The notes: generated by a model from the letters alone, not told the origin. A DNA stretch of 64,000 nucleotides from RPQJ01 sp963846315 (GCA_963846315.1 CAWJVM010000008.1:434001-498000); one strand, 5' to 3'; shown: positions 45,986 to 55,576, counted from the first letter of the stretch. Numbers and translations are program-made.

Positions 45986-48187
45986 TCACGGCAGGCCAAC
46001 GGTCTGAAGCGAGGGACCGAGGTCGATCTTCGAGGCTTCCAGCTCGATCGCGATCGCGGCCGCCCTGCGCCGTGCGAGCACGACCGCGCCACCACCCTCC
46101 AGCCAGTCGGCAAAATCACGGGCCTTGAGCGGTGGCGAGATGTAGTTCCCCTGGACCTCGTCGCAGCCAAGCCAGCACACCATCTCCAGCGACTCCGGGT
46201 CCTCGATGCCCTCGGCCACCGACCGGATTCGCAGCGTCTTTGCCATTGCCAGGACCGCCGCCGTCACACCCTGGGCGCCGACGTCGGTGTACAGGTCGGC
46301 CATCAGCGAGCGGTCCAGTTTCACGCAGTCGAACGGCAGCCGGCGGATCTGGCCCAGCGAAGAATACCCGGTGCCGAAATTGTCCATGGAGACCCGGATA
46401 CCCTCGCGTCGGAGGGCCTCGAGCATACGGCGGGCTTCCGGCGGAGCGTGCACGATGCTCGTCTCGGTGATCTCGATCTCGAGTGCCTCCGCCGGCAGCC
46501 GGTTCTTCTCGAGCGCGGCATTGACCCGGGCGGTGAAGTTCGACTGGCGCAGCTGGCGCGCGGCGATGTTGACCGACACGAAAAAATTGTCGTCGAAGCG
46601 GGTGCGCCACGAGGCGAGCTGCCGGCAGGCCTCATCGAGCGCCCAGTCGCCGATCTGGTCAATGAGGCCCGTTTCTTCGGCGATCGGCACGAATTCCTCG
46701 GGACCGACGGAGCCGAGCTGCGGGTGTTCCCAGCGCAGCAGGCATTCGACGCCCTTGAGGTCGAGTGTGTCGCTCGCTACGCGGGGCTGGTACACGAGGT
46801 GCAATTCGCCAGCCTCGACCGCCCGCCGCAGCGCGGACTCGATCGCCATGCGCCGGCGCGAGCGAGCCAATGGTACCGGGGAGAACAGTTCGCAGGACCG
46901 CGGTTCCCGTGCCTGTTCGGACGCTGCGTGGGCGTTGGTCAACCACTGCTCGGCGTCCGTCGTGTCGCCATCGACCAACGCCAGGCCGGCGCTGACGCCC
47001 GGCAGGAACTCCGTCTCGAGCTTGGTGGGCTGGCCGCTCACGCGCGCGAGCGCCGTGCATATCAGGTCCGACAGGTTCTCGACCGGCTCGCGACTGTGGA
47101 CCAGCAACGCGAGACCCGCCTCGGAAATGCGACACACCGCAGCGGCATCGCCCTGCCTGCGCAGGATGCCGCCGGCGTTGGCCTCGGCGAGGTTAAGGCC
47201 GATTTGCCGGGCCACCGCGGACAGGAGTTTTGCTGCGACCTCGGCGCCGTGCGCCTGCACGACGCGGTCGAGTCCGTGCACGCGGAAGGCCGCCACGCAC
47301 AGGGCAATCCCGGGCTTGCGGTCCTTGAGTGCAATCGACAGTTGCTCGACGAGGTAGCGGCGGTTTGGCAGGCCCGTGGCACTGTCGAAATAGGACAGGG
47401 TTCGCACGGCGTCTTCAGCGCGACGCAAGCGGGTGAGGTCCTGCAGCGTGACCAGGACCGTGCGAGAGTTGGCCGAGCCGGCGGCCTGGACGAGTTCCGC
47501 TTCCTGATGGATGTAGATATCTTTGCCCGCGGCGGTTCGCACGCGGTGTTCAGAGCTGAAGCGCGAATTTTCGGTGGCGCAGGCGATGAAGGCCTGTCGC
47601 GCCGGCACCTGTTCGGCGGGGTCCAGCATCCGCACGAACGACTCGTACCGTTCAAGCGGCTCGGCATCGCGCTCGAGGATCTCGCCCACCATTGGCGACA
47701 TATCCAGGGTCTTGCCGTCGAGCGTCAGTTCCCAGTGCCCGACCCGCGCAATGCGCTGGGCCAGCAGCAGCTTGGAACGACTCGACCAGAGATCGTCCTG
47801 CATGGCGCGGTCACGCAGCAGGAACCGCACGCGCTCGACCAGCAGGCGCGGGTTCATGCCCTTCTGCGCGAAGTCGCTCGCCCCTGCGGCAAAGGCGTCG
47901 CTGATCGACACGATGTCGTTGCGCCCGGTCAGCATCAGGATCGGCAGGAGCCGACCGTCTGCACGCGCACGGATACGACGGCAGACCTCGATACCGGTCA
48001 TCTTCGGCATGTTGACGTCGAGAACCACGCAGTCAGGCAGGGTGGTCTCGAATTGCTGGACCGCCTCTTCGCCGTCGTTGACCGTATGCACGACGAATCC
48101 CGCACCGCCGAGCGCGGCCTCGGCGAGCAACAGGTGCGAGGGATCGTCGTCTGCGATCAGGATCGTGGTGATTCGGGTCGGATCCAT
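45986..48187 (-). CDS. response regulator with PAS, degenerate GGDEF and EAL domains
   Basis: A 733-aa protein with a receiver domain (LIADDDPSHLLLAEAAL, phospho-Asp in DCVVLDVNMPKM, Lys in AQKGMNP), a PAS domain (about 145-260), a GGDEF-like domain and an EAL domain. The GGDEF domain keeps FDSATGLPNRRYL, but its active-site motif is replaced by RISEAGLALL, so it should not make c-di-GMP. The EAL domain has ECLLRW for EALLRW and DNFGTGYSSL where active enzymes have DDFGTG, while RSVAEGIED and VQGNYISPPL are kept. Phosphodiesterase activity is therefore doubtful. A hybrid kinase gene lies 49 bases upstream and is its likely partner. Confidence 0.92.
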   Translation of the reverse strand: MDPTRITTILIADDDPSHLLLAEAALGGAGFVVHTVNDGEEAVQQFETTLPDCVVLDVNMPKMTGIEVCRRIRARADGRLLPILMLTGRNDIVSISDAFAAGASDFAQKGMNPRLLVERVRFLLRDRAMQDDLWSSRSKLLLAQRIARVGHWELTLDGKTLDMSPMVGEILERDAEPLERYESFVRMLDPAEQVPARQAFIACATENSRFSSEHRVRTAAGKDIYIHQEAELVQAAGSANSRTVLVTLQDLTRLRRAEDAVRTLSYFDSATGLPNRRYLVEQLSIALKDRKPGIALCVAAFRVHGLDRVVQAHGAEVAAKLLSAVARQIGLNLAEANAGGILRRQGDAAAVCRISEAGLALLVHSREPVENLSDLICTALARVSGQPTKLETEFLPGVSAGLALVDGDTTDAEQWLTNAHAASEQAREPRSCELFSPVPLARSRRRMAIESALRRAVEAGELHLVYQPRVASDTLDLKGVECLLRWEHPQLGSVGPEEFVPIAEETGLIDQIGDWALDEACRQLASWRTRFDDNFFVSVNIAARQLRQSNFTARVNAALEKNRLPAEALEIEITETSIVHAPPEARRMLEALRREGIRVSMDNFGTGYSSLGQIRRLPFDCVKLDRSLMADLYTDVGAQGVTAAVLAMAKTLRIRSVAEGIEDPESLEMVCWLGCDEVQGNYISPPLKARDFADWLEGGGAVVLARRRAAAIAIELEASKIDLGPSLQTVGLP

Positions 48188-48236
48188 GCGTGCGAAATCT
48201 CCGTGCGGACGAAACGATCAGTCGAGTCCATTCTGG

Positions 48237-51227
48237 TCAGGTCCCGGTGCGGCGTTCGGCCTGGGCCCGGAGAGCGGATTCGAGTTGCGCGTACGCCTGT
48301 GCGAGGCCGGCGGCCGCACGGCGCGCGGCCTGCAGGTCCGCCTGCTCGAGCACCGCGTTCTCGAGCGCATCCAACTGCTCGGCGAGCCGGCGTCCGCCGA
48401 GGTTGTTGACGGCAGACTTGAGCGAATGCGCCGCGGCCCCGGCCGCTTCGAGGTTGCCGGCCTCGAGCGCAACGCTGACCCGGCGCAGCGTCTCGGGCGC
48501 GGACGCGAACAACATGTCGCACAGTTGCTCGAAGATTTGCGGCCGACCCAGGCTCCGGATCGCGAGCACCTGCTCCCGGTCGAGGACCGGCGCACCGGGC
48601 GCGATCTCCTCCTGGTACACGGCCGAGTCGAGCAGCGTGATGGTGGCAGTTGCGCTGAGGTCCGGTTCATCGGCTGAGTTCGCCGTTGTCGTTGCCGTTG
48701 CAGTTGCTGCGACCGGTGTCGGTGCGCCGACTCGTTCGACTGCCGCAGCGGCCATCGCCGGCAGCAGCGTGCCCCGGGCTGCCGCGACCGGATGGAGCAA
48801 TCTTGCGAGCTGAGCCTGTGTGAACGGCTTCGCCAGGAACGAGTCCATCCCGGCCGCCAGGCAACGTCCGCGATCGCGCGTCAGCGCGTTCGCCGTCAGT
48901 GCGACGATCGTGGTCCGCGCCATGCCGCGGGCGCTTTCTTCGCGCCGGATTTCCATCGTGGCCGCGTAGCCGTCCATGATGGGCATCTGGCAGTCCATGA
49001 GGATCACATCGAAGGAATTCGTGCGCCAGAGTTCGACGGTCGCACGACCGTCCTCGGCCATGACGACAGTGCAGCCGAGCTGCTCGAGCATGGCGCTGGC
49101 CACCGAGCGGTTGATCATGTTGTCGTCGGCGACCAGTACGCCGAGACCGAGGCCCGACAGGCGCTGGCCCGCGAGTTCGGCAGGGGGCTCGGACGGGTCG
49201 GCGTCCGTGCCGTCACGTGCCGCGCACACCGTGCGCAGCAGGATACGCAGCTGCTGCTGCCGCACGGGCTTGGCAATGCAGACGTCCGGCCGCACCGTCC
49301 GGTCGCCGACCTGGCGTGGCTCGAACTCGAACGCACTCAGCAGTGCGATATAGGTGTCGGGGACGGTGGAATCCAGCCGGATCGCGCGCAGCAGGTCCAG
49401 GGCCGTAGCGTCGGGCAGCGCGTGATCGAGCAGCACGACGTCGAACGGGTGGCCAAGGCGCGCCGCGCTGCTGACCAGGTTGTCGAGAGCGTGTCCGCTC
49501 GTCGCGACGGTGACGTCGACGCCCCAGCTCGCAAGCACTTCCTGCAGCGACATGTAACTCGTGGCCATGTCGTCGACGATCAGCGCGCGCATGCCCCGGA
49601 ACTCGTCGCCGGTTTCGACGGGAGCGGACTCCGCGATCTCGAACGGCAAGGCGAACGAGAAGGCGCTGCCGTGTCCGACCTGGCTGTGCAGGTCGATGCG
49701 CTCGCCGCCCAGCAGGCGCACCAGGCCGGTCGCGATCGACAGGCCCAGGCCCGTGCCGCCGACGCGATTCGCATTTTCGAGCTGGGTGAAGGCTTCGAAG
49801 ACCGCCGCGTGGTGGCTCGGCGCGATACCCGGGCCTGTGTCGGAGACGCGGAAGTAGAGCAGGCAGCGGCTCGCCTGCGTCAGGTCGTCCACACCGACAC
49901 GGACCTGGATTTCGCCGTGCTCGGTGTACTTGACCGCATTCGAGAGCAGGTTGCCGAGCACTTGCCGCAGGCGCAGCGCGTCGCCGATCACCACGGCGGG
50001 CACGCCCGGTTCGACCTGGCAGCTCAGTTCGATCTTCTTGGTCTCGGCGCGTCCGGCGAACAGCTGCGCGGCCTGCTCGACGAGATCGCGGACTTCGAAC
50101 GGCTCGCACACCAGGTCCATCTTGCCGGCCTCGATCTTCGAATCGTCGAGGATGTCGTTGATGATCTGCATCATCGTGCCGGCCGCCTCGCGCATCGAGT
50201 CGACGAAGCGTCGCTGGCGCTTGTCGAGCGTGGTGTCTGCGAGCAGTTCGGCCATGCCGAGCACGCCGTTCATCGGCGTGCGGATTTCATGGCTCATGTT
50301 GGCGAGAAACTGGTCCTTCGCCCGCATCATCGACTCTGCCCGCTCCAGCCGCAGTTCGATCTCGCGGGTGCGCTCGAGAATCTGTTGCCGTGCCGCGAGT
50401 CGAACGTTGCGCATGTCGCGCTCGTTGGCGCTGAGACGGTCGGCGAGCGCGTGGAAATTTCCCGCGAGTCGGGTCAGCTCGTTGCCGTGCGGTCCAGCCT
50501 GCGGCTTGACCGGTGCCTGCTGGCCTTCGAAGTGCGTGGCCTGCGCCAGCTGCGCGAGCGGCTCGACCACCTGACGTTGCAGACGGCGGGCTGCGAGCAG
50601 CGCCAGCACCCAGCCGAAGGCCAGAATGAACGGCGTCTGCAGCAGATGGCGCTGGGCCATGCGCCATGCGGACGGTGTGGCGATGAGCAGACCGAGCTGG
50701 CCGGGGAGGCTGGCGGTGAGTGGGACGGGCTGGGTCACCAACGTCAGTTTCTGGCGCAGGTCGGGGTCGAGCCGATTGCGGTCGTACCAGGCAACCCGGT
50801 CTGCGGTCAGGGGTGGAGCGCCGTCGAAGGAGACGATGGTGTTCGGGTCAGGCGCGTTTCGGTCGAAGGTCCAGAGCACCTCGCCGGTTGGCAGCTGCAA
50901 CGTGGCCGCAATGACGCTTGAGTGCGCCTGGACGCCAGCGAGAATGTCGCTGCTGCCGAGCTCCTCGTCGTGCTGAAAGATGGCCGTTGAAATCCGGGTC
51001 ACGTCGTGGCGAGACTGGACATAGTTCGCCACGATTTCGTAAGTCGCCACGGCGAGCTGGGCGAGCAGGATCGTCAGCGTGACCGCTGCAATGACAGTGA
51101 TCCGGAGCTGACCCGACAGCGACATGGAGTCCCAGGCCTCGCGCCATCTCTGGCGCAGCTGCCGCGTGATCGCGGCAGGGGCCGGTGTGTCCCGGGGCAC
51201 CGAAGCCGGCTTCGCCTTGAGCTTCAT
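48237..51227 (-). CDS. hybrid sensor histidine kinase (BarA-like), HK-REC-REC-HPt
   Basis: A 996-aa inner-membrane kinase. It has one helix near residues 45-65, a periplasmic sensor of about 130 residues, a second helix, and a HAMP-like linker. The HisKA site is NMSHEIRTPMNGVLGMAELL, followed by an ATPase domain (NLLSNAVKYTEHGEIQV, DTGPGIAPSHH, GTGLGLSIATGLV). Two receiver domains follow (first phospho-Asp in DVVLLDHALPD, second in DVILMDCQMPIMDGY) and then a C-terminal HPt (HSLKSAVNNLGG). The layout is that of BarA-type phosphorelays. The next gene encodes a REC-GGDEF-EAL protein, so the two may form a relay. Confidence 0.93.
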   Translation of the reverse strand: MKLKAKPASVPRDTPAPAAITRQLRQRWREAWDSMSLSGQLRITVIAAVTLTILLAQLAVATYEIVANYVQSRHDVTRISTAIFQHDEELGSSDILAGVQAHSSVIAATLQLPTGEVLWTFDRNAPDPNTIVSFDGAPPLTADRVAWYDRNRLDPDLRQKLTLVTQPVPLTASLPGQLGLLIATPSAWRMAQRHLLQTPFILAFGWVLALLAARRLQRQVVEPLAQLAQATHFEGQQAPVKPQAGPHGNELTRLAGNFHALADRLSANERDMRNVRLAARQQILERTREIELRLERAESMMRAKDQFLANMSHEIRTPMNGVLGMAELLADTTLDKRQRRFVDSMREAAGTMMQIINDILDDSKIEAGKMDLVCEPFEVRDLVEQAAQLFAGRAETKKIELSCQVEPGVPAVVIGDALRLRQVLGNLLSNAVKYTEHGEIQVRVGVDDLTQASRCLLYFRVSDTGPGIAPSHHAAVFEAFTQLENANRVGGTGLGLSIATGLVRLLGGERIDLHSQVGHGSAFSFALPFEIAESAPVETGDEFRGMRALIVDDMATSYMSLQEVLASWGVDVTVATSGHALDNLVSSAARLGHPFDVVLLDHALPDATALDLLRAIRLDSTVPDTYIALLSAFEFEPRQVGDRTVRPDVCIAKPVRQQQLRILLRTVCAARDGTDADPSEPPAELAGQRLSGLGLGVLVADDNMINRSVASAMLEQLGCTVVMAEDGRATVELWRTNSFDVILMDCQMPIMDGYAATMEIRREESARGMARTTIVALTANALTRDRGRCLAAGMDSFLAKPFTQAQLARLLHPVAAARGTLLPAMAAAAVERVGAPTPVAATATATTTANSADEPDLSATATITLLDSAVYQEEIAPGAPVLDREQVLAIRSLGRPQIFEQLCDMLFASAPETLRRVSVALEAGNLEAAGAAAHSLKSAVNNLGGRRLAEQLDALENAVLEQADLQAARRAAAGLAQAYAQLESALRAQAERRTGT

Positions 51228-51509
51228 GCCGGTAAAGTCCCGTCGCGCAGCACGGCGGTGGCCTGCGATACCATGACGGTCTGAGTGAAGGAGTAATGAG
51301 TGGCTTGCATCGTCGTAGCTTGCGCGAAGACCTCCCGTCGGCATTCCAGTCGGGCGGTTGACAGAATATGGTCCCGCCGAAGGTGAAACCGTGAACCGGT
51401 ACAAGCATTTGGGTTGCGGCCCGGTCGGGTCGGTGCCCCGGGCTGGCGCACTCCCGGGCGGTCTCCGCTGCCGGGACCCTGACTGGCGATCTCCCGCCGC
51501 GGGCGGCCG

Positions 51510-52454
51510 GTGATCGACGTGCCAACCGTGACTGCAGGCCCACTCCCAGGGGATACACCCGTCACGGCCATTACCGCGCTGCGCCCGTCGAACTCGTTCA
51601 AGCGGCTGCAAGCGCGCCTGCGCGGCCTCGTGGGCAAGGCCATCGAAGACTTCCGCATGATCGAGGAGGGCGACCGCGTGATGGTCTGCCTCTCGGGCGG
51701 AAAGGATTCATACACGCTGCTCGACGTGCTGCTCTCGCTGCAGCGGAGTGCGCCTGTGCGCTTCGAACTCGTTGCGGTCAACCTCGACCAGAAGCAGCCG
51801 GGCTTTCCGCAACACGTGTTGCCGGACTACTTGACAGCGCTTGGCGTGCCGTTCCACGTCATCGAGCAGGACACGTACCGTGTGGTGAAGCGGGTGATTC
51901 CCGAGGGCCGCACGATGTGCGGACTGTGCTCCCGCCTGCGGCGCGGTGCGCTGTATCGCTATGCGTCGGAGAACGGCATCACGAAAGTGGCGCTCGGTCA
52001 CCATCGCGATGACATCGTCGAGACCCTGTTCCTGAACATGTTCTTCGGCGGCCGCTTGAAGACGATGCCGCCAAAGCTGCTCTCGGAGGACGACAGGCAT
52101 ATCGTGATCCGGCCCATGGCCTACGTGCCGGAGCGCGAGATCGAACGCTATGCGCGCGCCCGGCAGTTTCCAATCATTCCCTGCACGCTCTGCGGTTCGC
52201 AGCAGCACCTGCAGCGCGTCATCGTGAAGAAAATGCTGACGGACTGGGAGCGCGAGTTCCCGGGACGCACCGAGGCGATTTTCTCGTCACTGGGCAACGT
52301 GACGACGTCACACCTCGCCGATCCGCAGTCGTTCGATTTCGCGGGCCTCGAAGCGCGTCGCGCGGCGGCGCTTGCCACCCGTCAGCAAACGTCACCGACC
52401 GATGCCGCCGCGACGCCGATTGCAACGGGGTGTGAGCCCTGGGAAGAGTTGTAG
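51510..52454 (+). CDS. ttcA: tRNA 2-thiocytidine biosynthesis protein
   Basis: A 314-aa protein that thiolates cytidine 32 in tRNA using a [4Fe-4S] cluster and ATP. The PP-loop is LSGGKDSYTLLDVL, the cluster ligands are in TMCGLCSRLRRG and PCTLCGSQQ, and GHHRDDIVETLFLN is the second nucleotide motif. The GTG at 51510 is the likely start but lacks a strong ribosome site; the first 25 residues are not conserved. The 282-base gap before it, shared with the divergent kinase, holds no operator or RNA element I can name. Confidence 0.94.
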   Translation: MIDVPTVTAGPLPGDTPVTAITALRPSNSFKRLQARLRGLVGKAIEDFRMIEEGDRVMVCLSGGKDSYTLLDVLLSLQRSAPVRFELVAVNLDQKQPGFPQHVLPDYLTALGVPFHVIEQDTYRVVKRVIPEGRTMCGLCSRLRRGALYRYASENGITKVALGHHRDDIVETLFLNMFFGGRLKTMPPKLLSEDDRHIVIRPMAYVPEREIERYARARQFPIIPCTLCGSQQHLQRVIVKKMLTDWEREFPGRTEAIFSSLGNVTTSHLADPQSFDFAGLEARRAAALATRQQTSPTDAAATPIATGCEPWEEL

Positions 52455-52506
52455 CGCCGCGGTCCCCGTCGTCCGTGTCGCTGCGCGGGTCAATCTCGTC
52501 TGCGCG

Positions 52507-52812
52507 TCAGTGTTCGTGGTCGTGCGGCTCGGAATCGTGCTTCTCGCCGCCGAGATCCACGTGCAGGTGATCCTCATGGGCATCCTTCTCCACCGGTACG
52601 AAATGCGGGGTCTCCGGATGCTGGTGCACCGAAGCGTCGTGCTCATGCTCGTGCTGATGTTCGTGCGGGTGCGCATGGGCGTGATCGTGCGGATGCGAAT
52701 GCTCCAGATCGCCGTGCTGGTGCGTGTGCTCGTGGGCGTGAACGTGATCGTGCGCGTGCTGATGAACATGCACGTGGCTGTGCTTCTTTGGATGGTCGTG
52801 ATCGTGCGCCAT
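52507..52812 (-). CDS. histidine-rich metal-binding protein
   Basis: A 101-aa soluble protein with 36 His residues, mostly in HxH pairs from residue 3 to about 68, followed by a short less biased tail (FVPVEKDAHEDHLHVDLGG). No signal peptide is seen, so it is probably cytoplasmic. Such proteins (compare Hpn or the HypB/SlyD His tails) store or buffer nickel. GGAGG 7 bases before the ATG at 52812 shows it is a real gene. It follows a TonB receptor gene by 76 bases, downstream of a NikR-type operator, which supports nickel as the metal. Confidence 0.85.
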   Translation of the reverse strand: MAHDHDHPKKHSHVHVHQHAHDHVHAHEHTHQHGDLEHSHPHDHAHAHPHEHQHEHEHDASVHQHPETPHFVPVEKDAHEDHLHVDLGGEKHDSEPHDHEH

Positions 52813-52888
52813 GATCAATCCTCCCTCTCCGGTTCGTTACATCCTTCCCCGCTCAAGCGACGGCCGACAGATGAAATCACGTCGCACG

Positions 52889-54949
52889 TCAGAACCGCAA
52901 GGTCGCCGCGACCCGCAGCGTTCGCGGCTCGGCGGGATGGAAGTGAATGTCGGCGACGGGCTGCGCCTCTCCTGGCAGCTGCGACTCGTAAAAGTAACTG
53001 ATGTCGTTGGCCTCGGCATCGAACAGGTTGAAGACCGACGCCATCACGCTCAGACGCGGCGAGAAGCGGTAGCCGGCCTGCGCATTGACGGTCGAGGTCG
53101 AATTCGAGCGCACGCTGTTGTCCTCGATGAGCGGTGCCGGGCCGAAGTAACGCCAGCGGGCGCCACCGAACCATCCCGTCTCACGCTGGATGCTGAGGCC
53201 GACCGAGACGACGGTCTCCACGGCACCGGGAATGTAGTCGCCGGCGGGATCGGACTCGGTGAACCGGGCATGTGACCACGAATAGTCGGCATCCACGATC
53301 ACCGCTTCGAGCGGGGTCCAGTACGCGCCGAGCTCCACGCCATAGCGGCGGGTCGCGCGGCTCGGCTCGGTGATGCCGCCGTCACCGACGAACAGCAACT
53401 CCGAGTCGATGTCGAGGTTCCACAGGGCGGCCGAGAACTGCGCCTTGGGCACGGCCGCCGTCCGCAACCCGACTTCATACCCGATGGCCGGCACGATCGG
53501 ATCGACGGGTTGGACGGGTGTCACCCCGTCCGTGGGGTCGACGCGAATCGTCGTGCCACGCGCATCGTTGGTGTGAAAGCCGCGGCCCGCGTTCAGGAAA
53601 AGTTCGGTTTCGGCCCAGGGCCCCAGCACGACCGTCAGCTTCGGCCCCACGATCGAATCGGTCTGGTCGCCCGAGTTGGCGGGGAGATCGCTGTTGACCG
53701 AGAAATCCAGGTGGTCGAAGCGCAGGCCCGCCTCGGTGCGCAACCAGTCGGTCCAGCGCTGGTCATGGGAGACATAGGCCGCGTACTGCGTCTGGCGCAC
53801 GTCGTCCCCGCGAATCGTGTCGAACCGCTCGCGGGCCTGCGTCAGATACAAGGCAACCGGTTGAATGTCGTCCTGGCGAAACTCGACGCCGGCGCGCAGC
53901 GCGCCGTCCAGGCTGTTCAACGAGGCCGGCAGGTCGTACTCGAAGTGCCCCCCGTACACCCGGCGACTGTCGTACTGCTCGAACTGGTCGCCATTCTCCT
54001 GGTCGAGCGCGTAGGTGAAGTTCGAGATCAGGTCGAGGTGGTAGTCGATGGCGTAGGCCATTGCCGACCAGCCGCGTCCGTCGTGGCGGGACCACGCGTC
54101 AACTGACAGGCTGTAGCGATGTGATTCGCCGCCCGTGGTCGGGTCGACGTGCCCGAAGCGCGGAATCAGCCCGTCATCGACGGCCCGCTGCGGAATCTGG
54201 TCGGTGCTGTCCCAGCTGCCGTCGTAACCCATGCCCGTGACGGAGAACCCGGCTTCGGCCGTGCCGCGACTGAACTTGATGACCCCGCTCGTTTTCTGAA
54301 AATCCTCCGGCAGTGTCCAGGGCCCGTCGGTCTGCGACCAGTCGAGGCCCAGGAGCAGCGTCCCGCCCGCCACCTGCGGCGACGCGCTGGCGAACAGGCG
54401 GTAGTAATTGTCCTCGCCCACCGTCAGGCCCAGCGTCGGAGCGCCGCTTTCGCGCACGTAGGAAATGCGCGCTGCCCCGGCCGCCGAGAAGTTTCCCTCC
54501 TCGGCAAAGTAGGGGCCCTTGCGGTAGTGCACGGTGTCCACCAGCTCGTGGATGAGGAAATTGATGTCGGCATAGCCCTGGCCGTGGGCGTGGGTCGGCA
54601 TGTTCACCGGCACGCCGTCGACGTAGCTCGCAAAGTCAGTGCCGTGGTCGAGGTTGAAGCCGCGCAGGAAATACTGGTTCGCCTTGCCGTCGCCGCTGTG
54701 CTGCGTAACGACCAGGCCCGGCACGACTTCGAGCACTTCCCCGGGTCGCAGGATTGGCCGGCCCTGGAGCTGCACGCTCGTGACGATGCCTTCGCTCGCC
54801 GCCCGTGACTCGCCGATCAGTCCGATGCGCTGGGCGGTGACTACGATTTCTTCAAGCGGGGTTCCGGTTGGAATGCCCGAGCCGAACGCGGGTGTTGCCG
54901 CCGTGACGCATGCTGCAGCGACCAGGAGTGTGCGTGCATCCGCTTTCAT
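52889..54949 (-). CDS. TonB-dependent receptor, probable nickel receptor
   Basis: A 686-aa outer-membrane receptor. It has a signal peptide (TLLVAAACVTAATPAFGSG), TonB box (LEEIVVTAQRIG), plug (PILRPGEVLEVVPGLVVTQHSGDGKANQYFLRGFNLDHGTDFASYVDGVPVNMPTHAHGQGYADINFLI) and barrel ending ATLRF. The plug carries the His-containing segments PTHAHGQGYAD and LDHGTDF. It is preceded by a NikR-type operator and followed by a His-rich protein gene. In Helicobacter, FrpB4 is a NikR-regulated nickel receptor, so nickel or a nickel chelate is the likely cargo. Start at 54949; a GTG at 54961 is also in frame. Confidence 0.9.
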   Translation of the reverse strand: MKADARTLLVAAACVTAATPAFGSGIPTGTPLEEIVVTAQRIGLIGESRAASEGIVTSVQLQGRPILRPGEVLEVVPGLVVTQHSGDGKANQYFLRGFNLDHGTDFASYVDGVPVNMPTHAHGQGYADINFLIHELVDTVHYRKGPYFAEEGNFSAAGAARISYVRESGAPTLGLTVGEDNYYRLFASASPQVAGGTLLLGLDWSQTDGPWTLPEDFQKTSGVIKFSRGTAEAGFSVTGMGYDGSWDSTDQIPQRAVDDGLIPRFGHVDPTTGGESHRYSLSVDAWSRHDGRGWSAMAYAIDYHLDLISNFTYALDQENGDQFEQYDSRRVYGGHFEYDLPASLNSLDGALRAGVEFRQDDIQPVALYLTQARERFDTIRGDDVRQTQYAAYVSHDQRWTDWLRTEAGLRFDHLDFSVNSDLPANSGDQTDSIVGPKLTVVLGPWAETELFLNAGRGFHTNDARGTTIRVDPTDGVTPVQPVDPIVPAIGYEVGLRTAAVPKAQFSAALWNLDIDSELLFVGDGGITEPSRATRRYGVELGAYWTPLEAVIVDADYSWSHARFTESDPAGDYIPGAVETVVSVGLSIQRETGWFGGARWRYFGPAPLIEDNSVRSNSTSTVNAQAGYRFSPRLSVMASVFNLFDAEANDISYFYESQLPGEAQPVADIHFHPAEPRTLRVAATLRF

Positions 54950-54970
54950 GACAAGCCCCACTGATCAGGT

Positions 54971-54997
54971 TCGGTGGGGGAAGCTGAATCCCACCGA
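54971..54997 (-). other. hairpin in the receptor mRNA leader
   Basis: An 8-bp perfect stem (TCGGTGGG with CCCACCGA) around an 11-base loop lies 22 bases upstream of the receptor start codon, between it and the NikR box. It may affect translation; nothing in it matches a known riboswitch. Confidence 0.4.
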
Positions 54998-55033
54998 GGA
55001 TTGAAACGGCTCTAGCTGCAATGCAACGCAATG

Positions 55034-55061
55034 GTAGGCAATATTTATAGATTATGCCTAC
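55034..55061. promoter_or_regulatory. NikR-type operator upstream of the TonB receptor
   Basis: GTAGGC-N16-GCCTAC is a perfect inverted repeat of 28 bases. The spacing is exactly that of the E. coli NikR site (GTATGA-N16-TCATAC). The spacer is AT-rich (ATATTTATAGATTA) and would contain the promoter. A second, nearly identical site lies upstream of nikM. Confidence 0.78.
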
Positions 55062-55101
55062 TTGTGGCAAGTACGCAGCCAGGGGTGCTGGGGCCGCAAC
55101 G

Positions 55102-55572
55102 TCAGGCGACAGGCGTCAGGTGCATGTGCCCATGATGCTGGTGCGGCGCAGCAAGCGAGTGCTTGTCGCTGCTTTCCACGGTAATGAGATTGATCTGGCC
55201 GTAAGCCACGCCACGCTCTGCGCGAATGCCGTCGGCGAACGCGCGCACTGCCACGGTGGGTCCCTTCAGGAATACGTTCTCCAGGCAGTATTCATGGTCC
55301 AGGTGCAGGTGCGTCGTCGCGACCACGAGGCTGTGGTGCGCGTGCTGCACAGCCGTCAGCCGCTCTGCCAGGTCACGCACGTGATGGTTGTACACGTAGG
55401 ACAGGCTGGCCACGCACTGGGTTCGAGGCTTCTCGCTGGCTCGGTGAGTTCCCACTTCGCGACGCAACAGGTCGCGCATTGCCTCAGACCGACTTGTGTA
55501 GCCCCGGGCTGCGATCAATTCGTCGAAGGCTTGCGCGAGTTCCCCGTCGATCGACATCGTGATTCGTTCCAT
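55102..55572 (-). CDS. nikR: nickel-responsive repressor
   Basis: A 156-aa ribbon-helix-helix/ACT regulator. The DNA-binding part is ERITMSIDGELAQAFDELIAARGYTSRSEAMRDLLR. The high-affinity nickel site is complete: His88 and His90 (THLHLDHEYC), Cys96, and a His from QHAHH (77-80). The C terminus ends in an unusual His-rich tail (PHQHHGHMH), beyond the length of E. coli NikR (133 aa). It is the last gene of nikMN-nikQ-nikO-nikR, 4 bases after nikO. The two GTAGG-type operators nearby are its probable targets. Confidence 0.95.
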   Translation of the reverse strand: MERITMSIDGELAQAFDELIAARGYTSRSEAMRDLLRREVGTHRASEKPRTQCVASLSYVYNHHVRDLAERLTAVQHAHHSLVVATTHLHLDHEYCLENVFLKGPTVAVRAFADGIRAERGVAYGQINLITVESSDKHSLAAPHQHHGHMHLTPVA

Positions 55573-55576
55573 GCTC

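Noticed and set aside
51228..51509. A riboswitch or small RNA between the kinase and ttcA
   Set aside because: The gap is GC-rich with several weak hairpins, but none matches a known class and there is no terminator.
54950..55061. A cobalamin riboswitch before the TonB receptor
   Set aside because: The leader is too short and lacks the conserved B12-box; the NikR-type repeat explains control better.
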